64,000 nt of DNA. It comes from Flavobacterium sp. 90. GTDB taxonomy: Bacteria; Bacteroidota; Bacteroidia; Flavobacteriales; Flavobacteriaceae. The position numbers were made by a program, and so were the translations under genes. The stretch lies in assembly GCF_004339525.1 (NCBI RefSeq), contig NZ_SMGE01000001.1, positions 372,001-436,000 on the forward strand, given 5' to 3'. Of this stretch, positions 36,851 through 44,788 are shown in pieces. Positions within the stretch are counted from its first letter, which is position 1, and each line of letters starts with the position of its first letter. The notes under the pieces are model-generated. The model did not search any database and was not told the origin of the DNA. It saw nothing but the letters and a program-made list of their open reading frames with translations.

Positions 36851-38074
36851 ATGCAAGCAAAAGATTTACTGCAGTTAGCAGAACAATTTGGAAGTCCATT
36901 ATATGTTTATGATGCCGAAAAAATCCAATCTCAGTACAACAGATTAACTAAAGCTTTCTCTAAGGTAGAAAACTTAAGAGTTAATTACGCCATGAAGGCA
37001 TTGTCAAACGTTGCGATTCTTCAGTTATTAAAGAACATGGGATCTGGATTAGATACTGTATCAATTCAAGAAGTTTTATTAGGACTTCATGCTGGCTATG
37101 AACCTGAAAAAATCTTTTTTACACCAAACGGAGTTTCTCTTGAAGAAATCGAGGAAGTTGCCGCAATGGGTGTACAAATCAATATTGACAACTTATCTAT
37201 TCTGGAGCAATTCGGGACAAAATATCCACAAATTCCGGTATGTATTCGTATCAATCCGCACGTAATGGCGGGTGGAAATGCTAATATTTCGGTGGGACAT
37301 ATCGATAGTAAATTCGGTATTTCTGTTCACCAGATTCCGCATATCTTGCGAATTGTAGAGAACACAAAAATGAGCATCGTGGGAATTCACATGCACACAG
37401 GATCTGATATTCTTGATATCGAAGTATTCTTGTATGCTGCTGAAATCTTATTTGATACCGCAAAACACTTCAAAGACTTAGAGTTTTTAGATTTCGGAAG
37501 CGGATTCAAAGTTCCTTACAAAAAAGACGATATCGAAACTGACATCGAAGAATTAGGTAAAAAATTATCTAAAAGATTCAATGCTTTCTGTACAGAATAT
37601 GGCAGAGATTTAACGTTGATTTTCGAACCAGGAAAATTCTTGGTGAGCGAAGCAGGTCATTTCTTAGTAAAAGTAAACGTAGTAAAACAAACAACATCAA
37701 CAGTTTTCGCTGGAGTTGACAGTGGTTTCAACCACTTAATTCGTCCAATGTTGTACGGATCTTCACACCATATCGAAAACATTTCTAACCCAAAAGGAAA
37801 AGAACGTTTTTACTCGGTTGTAGGATACATCTGCGAAACAGATACTTTTGCAAACAATCGTAGAATTTCGGAAATTACTGAAGGTGATATTCTGGCTTTC
37901 AGAAACGCCGGAGCATATTGCTTCTCAATGTCTTCGAACTACAATTCAAGATACAAACCAGCAGAAGTTTTATGGAAAGACGGAAAAGGAATCTTAATCC
38001 GCCAACACGAAACTTTTGAAGATTTGCTTAAAAATCAAATTCCGTTGCCACAAGAAGTTGCTGCAACAGTTTAA
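36851..38074 (+). CDS. lysA: diaminopimelate decarboxylase
   Basis: 407 residues, fold type III PLP decarboxylase. The PLP-binding Lys49 is in NYAMKALSN. Other conserved blocks are VCIRINPHVMAGG, GIHMHTGSDI, DFGSGFKVPY, FEPGKFLVSEAG, the CETDTF segment with the catalytic Cys from the partner subunit, and FRNAGAYCFSMSSNYNSR. It converts meso-diaminopimelate to L-lysine. Expressed from a strong promoter and followed by a terminator, so it is monocistronic. Confidence 0.96.
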   Translation: MQAKDLLQLAEQFGSPLYVYDAEKIQSQYNRLTKAFSKVENLRVNYAMKALSNVAILQLLKNMGSGLDTVSIQEVLLGLHAGYEPEKIFFTPNGVSLEEIEEVAAMGVQINIDNLSILEQFGTKYPQIPVCIRINPHVMAGGNANISVGHIDSKFGISVHQIPHILRIVENTKMSIVGIHMHTGSDILDIEVFLYAAEILFDTAKHFKDLEFLDFGSGFKVPYKKDDIETDIEELGKKLSKRFNAFCTEYGRDLTLIFEPGKFLVSEAGHFLVKVNVVKQTTSTVFAGVDSGFNHLIRPMLYGSSHHIENISNPKGKERFYSVVGYICETDTFANNRRISEITEGDILAFRNAGAYCFSMSSNYNSRYKPAEVLWKDGKGILIRQHETFEDLLKNQIPLPQEVAATV

Positions 38075-38100
38075 AATAAAAAAAAAGAGAATATCTATTG

Positions 38101-38134
38101 AATCCCGTTTCTTAATTGAGGCGGGATTTTTTTT
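38101..38134 (+). terminator. lysA terminator
   Basis: AATCCCG...CGGGATT stem followed by eight T residues, 27 bp after the lysA stop codon. Confidence 0.87.
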
Positions 38135-38234
38135 GTTTCAGATTGTTGATTTTAGATTTCTATGCACTTGTCAGGCTGAGCGAAGTCGAAGTCTCAGCGC
38201 AATCTTGTCATTTCTGTAGATGTTAGATATTTCG

Positions 38235-38267
38235 GTAACAAAATTTAACTTTAATAAATTTTGTTAC
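38235..38267 (+). promoter_or_regulatory. 12-bp hairpin abutting the transposase start codon
   Basis: GTAACAAAATTT/AAATTTTGTTAC with a 9-nt loop; the stem ends 1 nt before the ATG at 38269. In read-through transcripts it would bury the translation start. Such leader hairpins are known to limit transposase expression in other IS elements. Confidence 0.6.
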
Positions 38268-38268
38268 G

Positions 38269-39243
38269 ATGAGAAATAATAGTCAGGATTCCACTTTAGA
38301 GCGGAACTACTTAGAGAAGTATCGTTTTCTAATAAAAGAATATGAACAGGTAAAAAATAAAACTCATCCTTTGTATAAAAAAGCAATGGATTTTTATGCA
38401 GCAAATAATACTTGCCGAAAGAGTTTTTTAAAGTATTATAATCGCTTTAAACAAAGTGGGAAATCTATTGATTTATTGCCCCAAAAAAGAGGTCCCAAAT
38501 ATAAAACAAGACGTCCTTTGCCTTTTATAGAGCAAAAAGTAATTGCATTGCGAGAAAAAGGAAACAACAAATATGAAATTGTTAGTATCTTAAGGCCCAA
38601 ATTAGGGAAGCATACACCATCATATTCAGGAGTTTATAATATTTTAAAACGCAATAAAATAAATAGATTAACTCCGAAGATTAAAAAGAATCATCAAAAA
38701 ATAATCAAGGAAAGAATGGGACAACTTGGTCATATTGATTGTCATTATTTGAGCAAAAGTATAATTAAAGGGGAAAATAAAAATCGCTATTTAGTTTGTG
38801 TAATAGATGATTACAGTCGAATTGCCTGGGCTGAATTAGTTTCTGATATTACCAGTTTAACAGTTATGTTTGCGGCATTGAAATGTTTAAACATCCTAAG
38901 TGATCATTATGAAATAAAATTTGAAGAGATATTATCTGATAATGGAGCTGAATTTGGACCTAAAACAAGCAAAGTGAAAAATAATCACCCTTTTGAGAGG
39001 ATGTTAATGGAATTAGGTATTGTTCATAGGTACACAAAACCCTACAGACCACAAACTAATGGTAAAGTTGAACGCTTTTGGAGAACTCTTGAAGATGATT
39101 TATTGAGAGACACAGATTTTGATTCTCATGAAGAATTAAAAGAAGAATTATTGCAATACTTATATTATTATAATCATGAAAGACCACATCAAGGTATTGA
39201 TGGAAAAAAACCAATCGAAATGATAAATCCGTTACCGAAATAA
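38269..39243 (+). CDS. IS481-family DDE transposase
   Basis: 324 residues. N-terminal helix-turn-helix region (NNTCRKSFLKYYNRFKQSG; a second HTH with NKYEIVSILRPKLGKHTPS), then an rve integrase core: first Asp in GHIDCHYLSK, second Asp in ILSDNGAEFGP, and Glu in TNGKVERFWRTLEDDL. A C-terminal RPHQGIDGKKPIEM segment is typical of the family. It catalyses cut-and-paste or copy transposition of its own element. Appears intact. Confidence 0.9.
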   Translation: MRNNSQDSTLERNYLEKYRFLIKEYEQVKNKTHPLYKKAMDFYAANNTCRKSFLKYYNRFKQSGKSIDLLPQKRGPKYKTRRPLPFIEQKVIALREKGNNKYEIVSILRPKLGKHTPSYSGVYNILKRNKINRLTPKIKKNHQKIIKERMGQLGHIDCHYLSKSIIKGENKNRYLVCVIDDYSRIAWAELVSDITSLTVMFAALKCLNILSDHYEIKFEEILSDNGAEFGPKTSKVKNNHPFERMLMELGIVHRYTKPYRPQTNGKVERFWRTLEDDLLRDTDFDSHEELKEELLQYLYYYNHERPHQGIDGKKPIEMINPLPK

Positions 39244-39252
39244 GTAACCTTT

Positions 39253-39470
39253 ACAATTTCGACAGAGGAGAAATCCTCACAAGAAACTCCGCAAAGTATA
39301 TCATTCAGTAATATAAATGCGAACGTTCACACCCAGTTTGTCATTTCGACGAGGGAGAAATCCTCGCAAGTAACTCCGCAAAGTAATTATCATTCAGTAA
39401 TCTCAATACAAACGTTCACACCCAGTTTGTCATTTCGACGAAGGAGAAATCCTCGCAAGAAACCCCATAA
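39253..39470 (+). repeat. tandem GTCATTTCGAC repeats (left side of GIY-YIG unit)
   Basis: Three direct units of gtcatttcgacgaaggagaa + atcctcgcaagaaactccgc, period 88-89 bp (starts near 39253, 39341, 39430). Between them runs a conserved filler with atcattcagtaat and aacgttcacacccagtttg. The last unit is the left inverted partner of the arm at 39896-39933. Confidence 0.85.
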
Positions 39471-39540
39471 AGTATATCAAAGAAAGAAAATTAAAAAGAA
39501 AGAAAAATCTTAAAAAATATTCTATCTTTCGGCAAAAAGA

Positions 39541-39855
39541 ATGGAACATCAAGAAGGCTATCACACTTACTACATATACATATTAACAAATAAATACAAA
39601 ACCGTTTTCTACACCGGAGTTACAAATAACTTAAAAATTCGTTTAAGTCAGCATCAAGAAACCAAAACAATTGTAAACAAAACCTTTACCTCAAAATATA
39701 ATGCGACATTTTTGCTCTACTACGAAAAATTCACTTGGATTCAAGCAGCAATCGCCCGAGAGAAAGAAATAAAAGATTGGCGCAGAGAAAAGAAAATCGA
39801 ATTAATAAAAACTATAAATCCTGATCTTGATTTTTTGAATTATTTATTTCCATGA
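39541..39855 (+). CDS. GIY-YIG nuclease family protein
   Basis: 104 residues, a single GIY-YIG (UvrC N-terminal/URI) domain. The GIY-equivalent is YIYIL (residues 11-15), the YIG-equivalent is YTG (24-26) in FYTGVTNNL, the catalytic Arg is in LKIRLSQH (Arg34), and the metal-binding Glu follows in AIAREKEIKDW. The fold cuts DNA with one divalent metal. Family members of this small size are common and unassigned. Here the gene is bracketed by inverted copies of a 38-bp repeat at 39429-39466 and 39896-39933, suggesting that the nuclease acts on or spreads with that repeat (inference). Confidence 0.9.
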   Translation: MEHQEGYHTYYIYILTNKYKTVFYTGVTNNLKIRLSQHQETKTIVNKTFTSKYNATFLLYYEKFTWIQAAIAREKEIKDWRREKKIELIKTINPDLDFLNYLFP

Positions 39856-39895
39856 TTTTATATCCAAATCTCCGAATAACATTACCAATCTTTGT

Positions 39896-39933
39896 GGAGT
39901 TTCTTGCGAAGATTTCTCCTTCGTCGAAATGAC
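39896..39933 (-). repeat. right inverted arm of the GIY-YIG unit
   Basis: Inverse copy of the 39429-39466 unit, 36 of 38 positions identical (core gtcatttcgacgaaggagaa). The match continues weakly inward (acaaag/ataaag). Confidence 0.85.
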
Positions 39934-39992
39934 AAGATTATGGATAATTGGGAGTTTAAAATGAAATTAGATTTTTAATTAAAAGGAAAAAT

Positions 39993-40148
39993 ATGAAAAG
40001 TGTAAAAAAGATAGTTAAAGCTACAAGAACTATAAGTAAAGACTCAAAGATCGTTGTCGACCCATCGCTTAATGAATTTAAAAATATTAAGTTTAAGTCA
40101 GGAAAACCAGATGAAATAAATAAGATGGATTTTAAACTAAGTTTTTAA
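39993..40148 (+). CDS. small basic protein, 51 residues
   Basis: An ORF beginning MKSVKKIVKATRTISKDSKI and ending NKMDFKLSF. About a quarter of residues are Lys/Arg, and there is no signal or membrane segment. A purine-rich aaaaggaaaaat precedes the ATG and a strong hairpin terminator follows 20 bp after the stop, so this looks like a real short transcription unit. I do not recognise the family. It could be an antitoxin-like or ribosomally made peptide, but nothing in the sequence proves this. Confidence 0.55.
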   Translation: MKSVKKIVKATRTISKDSKIVVDPSLNEFKNIKFKSGKPDEINKMDFKLSF

Positions 40149-40167
40149 TTCTTTAATAATATACTGC

Positions 40168-40202
40168 AATCCCATTCATTTTCTTTGAATGGGATTTTTT
40201 TT
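40168..40202 (+). terminator. terminator after the 51-residue gene
   Basis: AATCCCATTCA...TGAATGGGATT stem followed by eight T residues. Confidence 0.87.
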
Positions 40203-40270
40203 ATTTTATATTTTATAATCCTTTCAGGTTGTTTGAAGTCGTAAATGCGCAAAGTAAATCGTCAATATAG

Positions 40271-40326
40271 AACGCGGATGACGCGGATTCACTTCGTGAA
40301 AACGCGGATTAAAACGGATTTTTTTC
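40271..40326. repeat. GCGGATT hairpin repeat, copy 2
   Basis: aacgcggatgacgcggattc, acttcgtgaaaacgcggatt and a T run; same family as 1597-1652. Confidence 0.6.
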
Positions 40327-40451
40327 TTATGATCTTGTCATTTCTTAAATGGCAAATTTTACAAAAATCTCTTTGATGCAAATCCATTTTCATAAGTCAA
40401 ATTCAGCAATTTGTAAGAAAAAATAAATATATTTGAAATAAAGAAAAAACA

Positions 40452-40964
40452 GTGGAAGGAATTACATTTGTCGAAAATTTTATCGAAAATCCAAACGAGC
40501 TATTTGAAAATTTAAAAGCAAATGTAACTTGGGACGAAAGAATGACTGCACGAAAAACGGCAAGTTTCGGAAAAGCCTATAATTACTCTCAAATCGAATA
40601 TCCATATCAGGAATTTTTACCCGAATTAAAAAAAATTAACCAAAAAGTTTCTACCGTAATTGGTTTTGAACCCAACAATTGCCTTATAAACTATTACTTA
40701 GACGGAAAATCTAAAATGGGTTACCATTCCGACCAAATTGATATTTTAGAACCACAAACCGGAGTTGCCATTATTTCGGTTGGAGCAGTTCGAATTCTTA
40801 AATTTAGAAATATATTAAATCCTGAGATATTTCAAAGTTTTGAATTAACAGCAGGAAGTTTAATTTATATGACGCAGGAAGTTCAAAAGATTTGGCAACA
40901 TTCAATTCCGCAATCAAATACAGAAGAAGGAAGAATTAGTATAACTCTTAGAAAAATTGCGTGA
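40452..40964 (+). CDS. AlkB-like 2-oxoglutarate/Fe(II) dioxygenase
   Basis: 170 residues starting at a GTG. The Fe ligands His92 and Asp94 are in GYHSDQIDIL and His150 is in WQHSIPQ. The 2-oxoglutarate-binding Arg161 and Arg167 are in GRISITLRK, and ISVGAVRILKFR forms the central strand. AlkB enzymes oxidatively remove methyl lesions from DNA or RNA bases. It is shorter at the N-terminus than AlkB proper and nearer to the ALKBH2/3-like group. The GTG start has no strong ribosome site; no in-frame ATG lies upstream within a plausible distance. Confidence 0.87.
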   Translation: MEGITFVENFIENPNELFENLKANVTWDERMTARKTASFGKAYNYSQIEYPYQEFLPELKKINQKVSTVIGFEPNNCLINYYLDGKSKMGYHSDQIDILEPQTGVAIISVGAVRILKFRNILNPEIFQSFELTAGSLIYMTQEVQKIWQHSIPQSNTEEGRISITLRKIA

Positions 40965-41127
40965 GATTACAAAAATTGTAAACCCGCAAACACAACCATT
41001 TCACTCGTGAATACAAACCAGGCAAATCGTAAAACATTTGATAAAAATTAATCTCTCTTTTAATTTTTTTAATACTATTTTTACCTTATAAAATCTACTA
41101 AAAAGTTATTCAATTATATCCTAAAAA

Positions 41128-42252
41128 ATGAAAAAAACACTTTACTTTCTATTTACTATTATCTTAACTTCCTCCATTTACAGTCAAAATCTTAAAAGTA
41201 TTACTTACGAAAGTTGGAGCAATAATAATTGGATAAACTCCAGTTATGTTATAAAAAATTACGATAAAAGTGACAAGATCACAGATGATTTAAGTCAACG
41301 ATGGGATGTGAGTTCTAGTACCTGGAAAGATTTTAATTCAACAAATTATGAATATAATACTAACAATCTAGTAGATAAAATTATTTACAAATCATTTGAT
41401 AAAACTTCAAATTTACTGACCTTCTCTCAAAGGGCTTCTTTCAGTTATATCAATGAAAATAAAATAGATGTATTATTTTATGAAGAATGGACTAACAACG
41501 CTTGGCAAAATTCATCAAAAAATACTTCATCTTATGATTCAAATGGATATCTCGTATCTGGTTTAATACAGCGATGGAATGAAAATAATTGGAAAAATAA
41601 CATAAAGGTCGATTATTCAAATAATTCTGATGGATTATTTACTCAAATAACCCGACAAAAATGGAATGATTCCAGTTCTAAATGGGAAAATTTTTCGCAA
41701 TCAACTTATACTTATAATAGCTCAAAACAGGTTTCAGTAGAAACAATGAATATATGGGAAAATAATAAGTGGATTGAGAAAATAATATTTACAAATTCAT
41801 ACGACGCAAATGGTTTTTTAGTGAATCGTTTACGCCAGGATTGGGATGATGATCTTTCAATATGGATTAATCAGTATCAAAGTAAATATGATAATAATCA
41901 AAACGGAACAATACATCAAGAGATTGCGGAAATATGGAATAAATCATCCAATTCATGGGAAAACTTATCCCGTATAACGTATAAATATGACAAAAATCTA
42001 GGAATCGCCGATTTAACTAAGTCTCAAATCAAAATCTTTCCTAACCCAACAACCGATTTTATAAATGTACATCTTGAAGAATCAAACGATACAAAAGTTT
42101 CGATAATTGATGCTCTTGGAAGCGTTATTCTTAAAGAGAATTTTGTTGGAAATGACTTTTCGGTAAACGTAATGAATTTAAACAAAAACGTATATTTTAT
42201 AAAGTTAGAAAATGGCGAAAAAACTCAGGTAAAAAAGTTTATTAAAAACTAA
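41128..42252 (+). CDS. secreted W-rich repeat protein with type IX sorting domain
   Basis: 374 residues. Signal peptide MKKTLYFLFTIILTSSIYSQ. The middle (25-290) is made of about six imperfect 40-45-residue repeats with a W-(N/D)-(S)SS-x-W-x-N core followed by a Y-x-Y-(D/N)-x-N-G turn, resembling YD-type beta repeats. The C-terminus from about 298 is a T9SS type A domain (IKIFPNPTTDFINVHLE, KVSIIDALGSVILKE, KTQVKKFIKN). It would be exported and attached or released at the cell surface. Function unknown, possibly adhesion. First gene of the accessory island. Confidence 0.82.
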   Translation: MKKTLYFLFTIILTSSIYSQNLKSITYESWSNNNWINSSYVIKNYDKSDKITDDLSQRWDVSSSTWKDFNSTNYEYNTNNLVDKIIYKSFDKTSNLLTFSQRASFSYINENKIDVLFYEEWTNNAWQNSSKNTSSYDSNGYLVSGLIQRWNENNWKNNIKVDYSNNSDGLFTQITRQKWNDSSSKWENFSQSTYTYNSSKQVSVETMNIWENNKWIEKIIFTNSYDANGFLVNRLRQDWDDDLSIWINQYQSKYDNNQNGTIHQEIAEIWNKSSNSWENLSRITYKYDKNLGIADLTKSQIKIFPNPTTDFINVHLEESNDTKVSIIDALGSVILKENFVGNDFSVNVMNLNKNVYFIKLENGEKTQVKKFIKN

Positions 42253-42317
42253 AAACCTGTATTCTATCCCAAAAATCATGTTTTTTACCAACATCAATTT
42301 TTCTAAAGATTTTTAAA

Positions 42318-42325
42318 TACCTTTG
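42318..42325 (+). promoter_or_regulatory. -7 box 4 nt before the XRE start codon
   Basis: TACCTTTG-AATT-ATG, the same spacing as at the paralogue (TATCTTTG-AATT-ATG, 10943-10957). A leaderless mRNA is predicted. Confidence 0.6.
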
Positions 42326-42329
42326 AATT

Positions 42330-42734
42330 ATGAGCACAGCAGCAAAACCAAAACATATTGGCAGAAACATAAGCCGAATCAGAGAACTTCGAGGTATGAA
42401 ACAAGAAGCACTTGCACAAGCAATTGGTTCAAACCAACAAGCAATTTCCGGGATTGAAGGAAGCGAAGAAGTTGATCCTAAAAAACTTGTAGAAATTGCA
42501 AAAGCACTTGGAGTTACGGTTGAAGCACTTGAAAATTTTTCGGAAGAATCTGTTTTTAATTATTTCAATACTTATTATGACACAAAAGACAGCGTAATTA
42601 ACGCTGGAAATCAATGTTCTGCTAATAATTGTAACTTCAATCCACTTGATAAAGTCATTGAACTTTACGAACGTTTGGTTCAGGTTGAAAAAGACAAAAA
42701 TGAATATTTAGAAAACTTACTAAAAGGCAAATAA
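42330..42734 (+). CDS. XRE-family HTH regulator (paralogue of 10.5-kb gene)
   Basis: 134 residues. HTH at residues 10-68 (ISRIRELRGMKQEALAQAIG, SNQQAISGIEGSEE). The linker carries the shared C-x-FNPLDK motif (NNCNFNPLDKVIELYERL) and a C-terminal coiled coil (QVEKDKNEYLENLLKGK). It is a likely DNA-binding homodimer. Two relatives exist in this window: the complete gene at 10532-10945 and a 3' fragment at 44501-44620. A hairpin terminator follows. The regulated genes are unknown. Confidence 0.85.
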   Translation: MSTAAKPKHIGRNISRIRELRGMKQEALAQAIGSNQQAISGIEGSEEVDPKKLVEIAKALGVTVEALENFSEESVFNYFNTYYDTKDSVINAGNQCSANNCNFNPLDKVIELYERLVQVEKDKNEYLENLLKGK

Positions 42735-42769
42735 TTACTCCAAAATATAAATTCTACAAAAGCACAATT

Positions 42770-42797
42770 ATCTTATGATTTTGTGCTTTTTTTATTT
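42770..42797 (+). terminator. terminator of the 42.3-kb XRE gene
   Basis: AGCACAA...TTGTGCT stem followed by T residues. The same hairpin recurs after the XRE fragment at 44644-44677. Confidence 0.8.
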
Positions 42798-42828
42798 GAT
42801 AATATTCATTTCTTAACTTAGAATATTT

Positions 42829-42944
42829 TGGGCATCTCCCGCCGAAAAAAGCGGGTCGTCCCGATAGCTATCGGGATTCGGCTATATCTTTTACTCCGTT
42901 CCTCTTCACAAAAGGATAACGCCTCTATCCCTGATGCGAGACCG
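42829..42944 (+). repeat. flavobacterial intergenic element, forward copy
   Basis: gggcatctcccgccgaaaaa, stem CCCGCC/gcggg, an embedded palindrome cccgatagctatcggg, then ggctatatcttttac, aaaaggataacgcc and a 3' end tctatccctgatgcgag. Opposite orientation to 10374-10473. It also fills most of the 327-bp gap 42735-43061; no gene seen there. Confidence 0.65.
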
Positions 42945-43061
42945 TTTTGCTTAAAAGAAAACCTACTTTAAAATTTTATTGAAGTATTATTTTTATATTT
43001 TAGCTAAACTTAAATCAGCCTTTAACGCCTAATAAAATTAAGAAAACACATTTCGATAATA

Positions 43062-43853
43062 ATGTTTAAAAAAACTATTATAATTCTTCTTCTATGTTTT
43101 ACAGGAACATGTATTGGACAAGAATTCCCTGAAAAAGATAAAAAATACGATGTTGATATATTTGAATTTTTAATGAAATCTGTCGAAAAAGATTCTGTCT
43201 CATTAGAAACATTTTTAATTAACAGCAAACCATTTTCAAAATGGGATATCAGACCATTAAAGAGAGAAAACGTTTGGGCTTTAGATACTTTTCACAATGC
43301 AAGCGAAGTACCAAACTTCATATTTGGGGCATTCTGTAATCAATATCAAATATCTCAGAAAACGGCAATGAATATGCCTAATCAATTTTTAGAAAAAGGT
43401 CGCGATAAGAAAGATTTTTTAGAAAATTATTTGAATGAAAATTTGAAAAAATTCGAGAAACTTACACAACTTATTTCTGGAAATAAAAGTGATATTTTCA
43501 CATCTTACGAAAGAATTCAAAGAATCGATAATTTATATAAAGAAAAGGAACTGTATTGGAAATATATAATCCCCAAAGATTCCCCTTTTCCTATGTCAAA
43601 TAAAATTGAAAATAACGCAAAAGATAGTTTTTCAAAAGAACAAATCAAGATTCTTACTTTACTTCAAGAGTTAAATATTTATTCTGCCGTAAAAACAAGA
43701 AAAGGAATTTTCTATCTTGTCGATGGACTTACAGATAATTCATATGGCTTCTATTTCAATTCAAAAGAAGAAATGGAAACAGATAATTTTCTATTTCAGA
43801 TTCTACGATTTGAAAAGATTAGCAAAAATTATTTTTATTATGTCGCAAATTGA
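43062..43853 (+). CDS. exported protein of unknown function, 263 residues
   Basis: Not recognised. A signal peptide MFKKTIIILLLCFTGTCIGQ precedes a mostly helical, charged mature protein with FSKWDIRPLKRENVWALDTFHNASE-type text and a C-terminal half ending in beta-like GIFYLVDGLTDNSYGFYF. The Cys in the signal is not placed as a clear lipobox. It is one of two genes lying between the complete XRE gene and the XRE fragment. Confidence 0.65.
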   Translation: MFKKTIIILLLCFTGTCIGQEFPEKDKKYDVDIFEFLMKSVEKDSVSLETFLINSKPFSKWDIRPLKRENVWALDTFHNASEVPNFIFGAFCNQYQISQKTAMNMPNQFLEKGRDKKDFLENYLNENLKKFEKLTQLISGNKSDIFTSYERIQRIDNLYKEKELYWKYIIPKDSPFPMSNKIENNAKDSFSKEQIKILTLLQELNIYSAVKTRKGIFYLVDGLTDNSYGFYFNSKEEMETDNFLFQILRFEKISKNYFYYVAN

Positions 43854-43889
43854 TTTGTTTAATAAATACTAAAAAAATTATATCACCTC

Positions 43890-43990
43890 TGCTCTGCGAA
43901 GTCTCCTGACTTCGTAGCGACAACGATAGGACACTAAGCAAATCAAAAAAAATATTCGAAAATCTACAAAGTCAGGAGACTTCGAACAGT
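43890..43990 (+). repeat. CTCCTGACTTCG hairpin element, copy a
   Basis: Arms cgaagtctcctgactt (43897-43912) and aagtcaggagacttcg (43969-43984) are perfect inverses separated by 56 bp that include tagcgacaa and ggacactaag. Related elements are at 47946-48027, 51303-51410 and, degenerate, 50190-50240. Each ends 20-55 bp before an orphan gene. Confidence 0.8.
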
Positions 43991-44014
43991 ATGAACATTA
44001 AATAATAGAAAAAA

Positions 44015-44464
44015 ATGAAAAAATACTTATTAGTTATTTGTGTATTAATTGTAATTTCTTGCGAGAAAAAAGAAAGCATAAACAATCTAACCTCGCAAAA
44101 AAAAGAAAAAGAAATTACAAAAACAGTTTCTGCAAAAAACACTGATATTGAAAGTGTAAAGAATATTGACCGCCCGAAACAAAGTAAAATAATCACATCA
44201 AAATTTGATTTGAAATTACTTTTTGGAATTTGGACAAACGACCCAAACGGTCCACATGCAGATTTTGAATTAACAAAAAAATCTTATTATATTGTAGATT
44301 ATGATGGAGATGGAGATATGCCATACGTCATAAACCAAGATACAATCAAAGTTTACTATAATGATTATACTAGTGTAGGTATAATTAAAAATGCAACCAA
44401 AGACACTTTGAAAATTGATTGGGATGAAAACGGAATAACAAATTATACGAGGTGGAAAAATTAA
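44015..44464 (+). CDS. lipoprotein of unknown function, 149 residues
   Basis: Lipobox VISCEKK (Cys16). A Lys/Ser/Thr-rich linker (residues 20-60) precedes a small domain of about 85 residues with LKLLFGIWTNDPNGPHADFEL, a pattern seen in lipocalin-like proteins (G-x-W near the first strand), and YDGDGDMPYV. No known family is certain. It starts 25 bp after hairpin element copy a. Confidence 0.65.
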   Translation: MKKYLLVICVLIVISCEKKESINNLTSQKKEKEITKTVSAKNTDIESVKNIDRPKQSKIITSKFDLKLLFGIWTNDPNGPHADFELTKKSYYIVDYDGDGDMPYVINQDTIKVYYNDYTSVGIIKNATKDTLKIDWDENGITNYTRWKN

Positions 44465-44500
44465 TTACGGTATATTCCACTCTGTTTCAAATGTAATTTT

Positions 44501-44620
44501 GGACATAATAATATTTGCAACTTTAAACCTCTTGATAAAGTCATTGAGCTTTACGAACGTTTGGTTCAGGTTGAAAAAGACAAAAACGAGTATTTAGAAA
44601 ACTTACTAAAAGGGAAATAA
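44501..44620 (+). pseudogene. 3' fragment of an XRE regulator gene
   Basis: Translates as GHNNICNFKPLDKVIELYER followed by LVQVEKDKNEYLENLLKGK and stop, nearly identical to the C-terminus of the gene at 42330-42734. The GHNN start also resembles the 10.5-kb paralogue. The HTH half is missing. The homology continues through the shared hairpin terminator to about 44677. It is therefore a duplicated gene end and not a gene. Confidence 0.85.
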
Positions 44621-44788
44621 TTATTCCAAAATATAAATATTACAAAAGCACAAATATCTTATGATTTTGTGCTTTTTTGCTTTAGTAAATGAAACCCGAA
44701 AATTATAATACAAAAAAGATTAATTTAGTATCGTTATTAATCCCAAAATAGATAAATACAAGAACCTTATCATAATTAATAAAATTGA

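Larger units (their letters stand above)
38221..39249 (+). mobile_element. IS481-like insertion sequence
   Basis: About 1,029 bp. Imperfect 19-bp terminal inverted repeats (16 of 19 match): TGTTAGATATTTCGGTAAC at the left and the inverse of gttaccgaaataagtaacc at the right. The core TATTTCGGTAAC is perfect. One transposase gene fills the element and its stop codon lies in the right end. No target duplication was found. The right flank runs into the GTCATTTCGAC repeat cluster. Confidence 0.78.
40149..40451. other. 303-bp gap before the AlkB-like gene
   Basis: Holds the terminator at 40168-40202 and a GCGGATT...ACGCGG repeat (40271-40326, family of 1597-1652). No gene or clear promoter seen in the rest. 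Confidence 0.5.

Noticed and set aside
38205..39260. Target-site duplication around the IS481-like element
   Set aside because: The flanking bases (tgtaga and tttaca) do not match; no clear duplication can be claimed.
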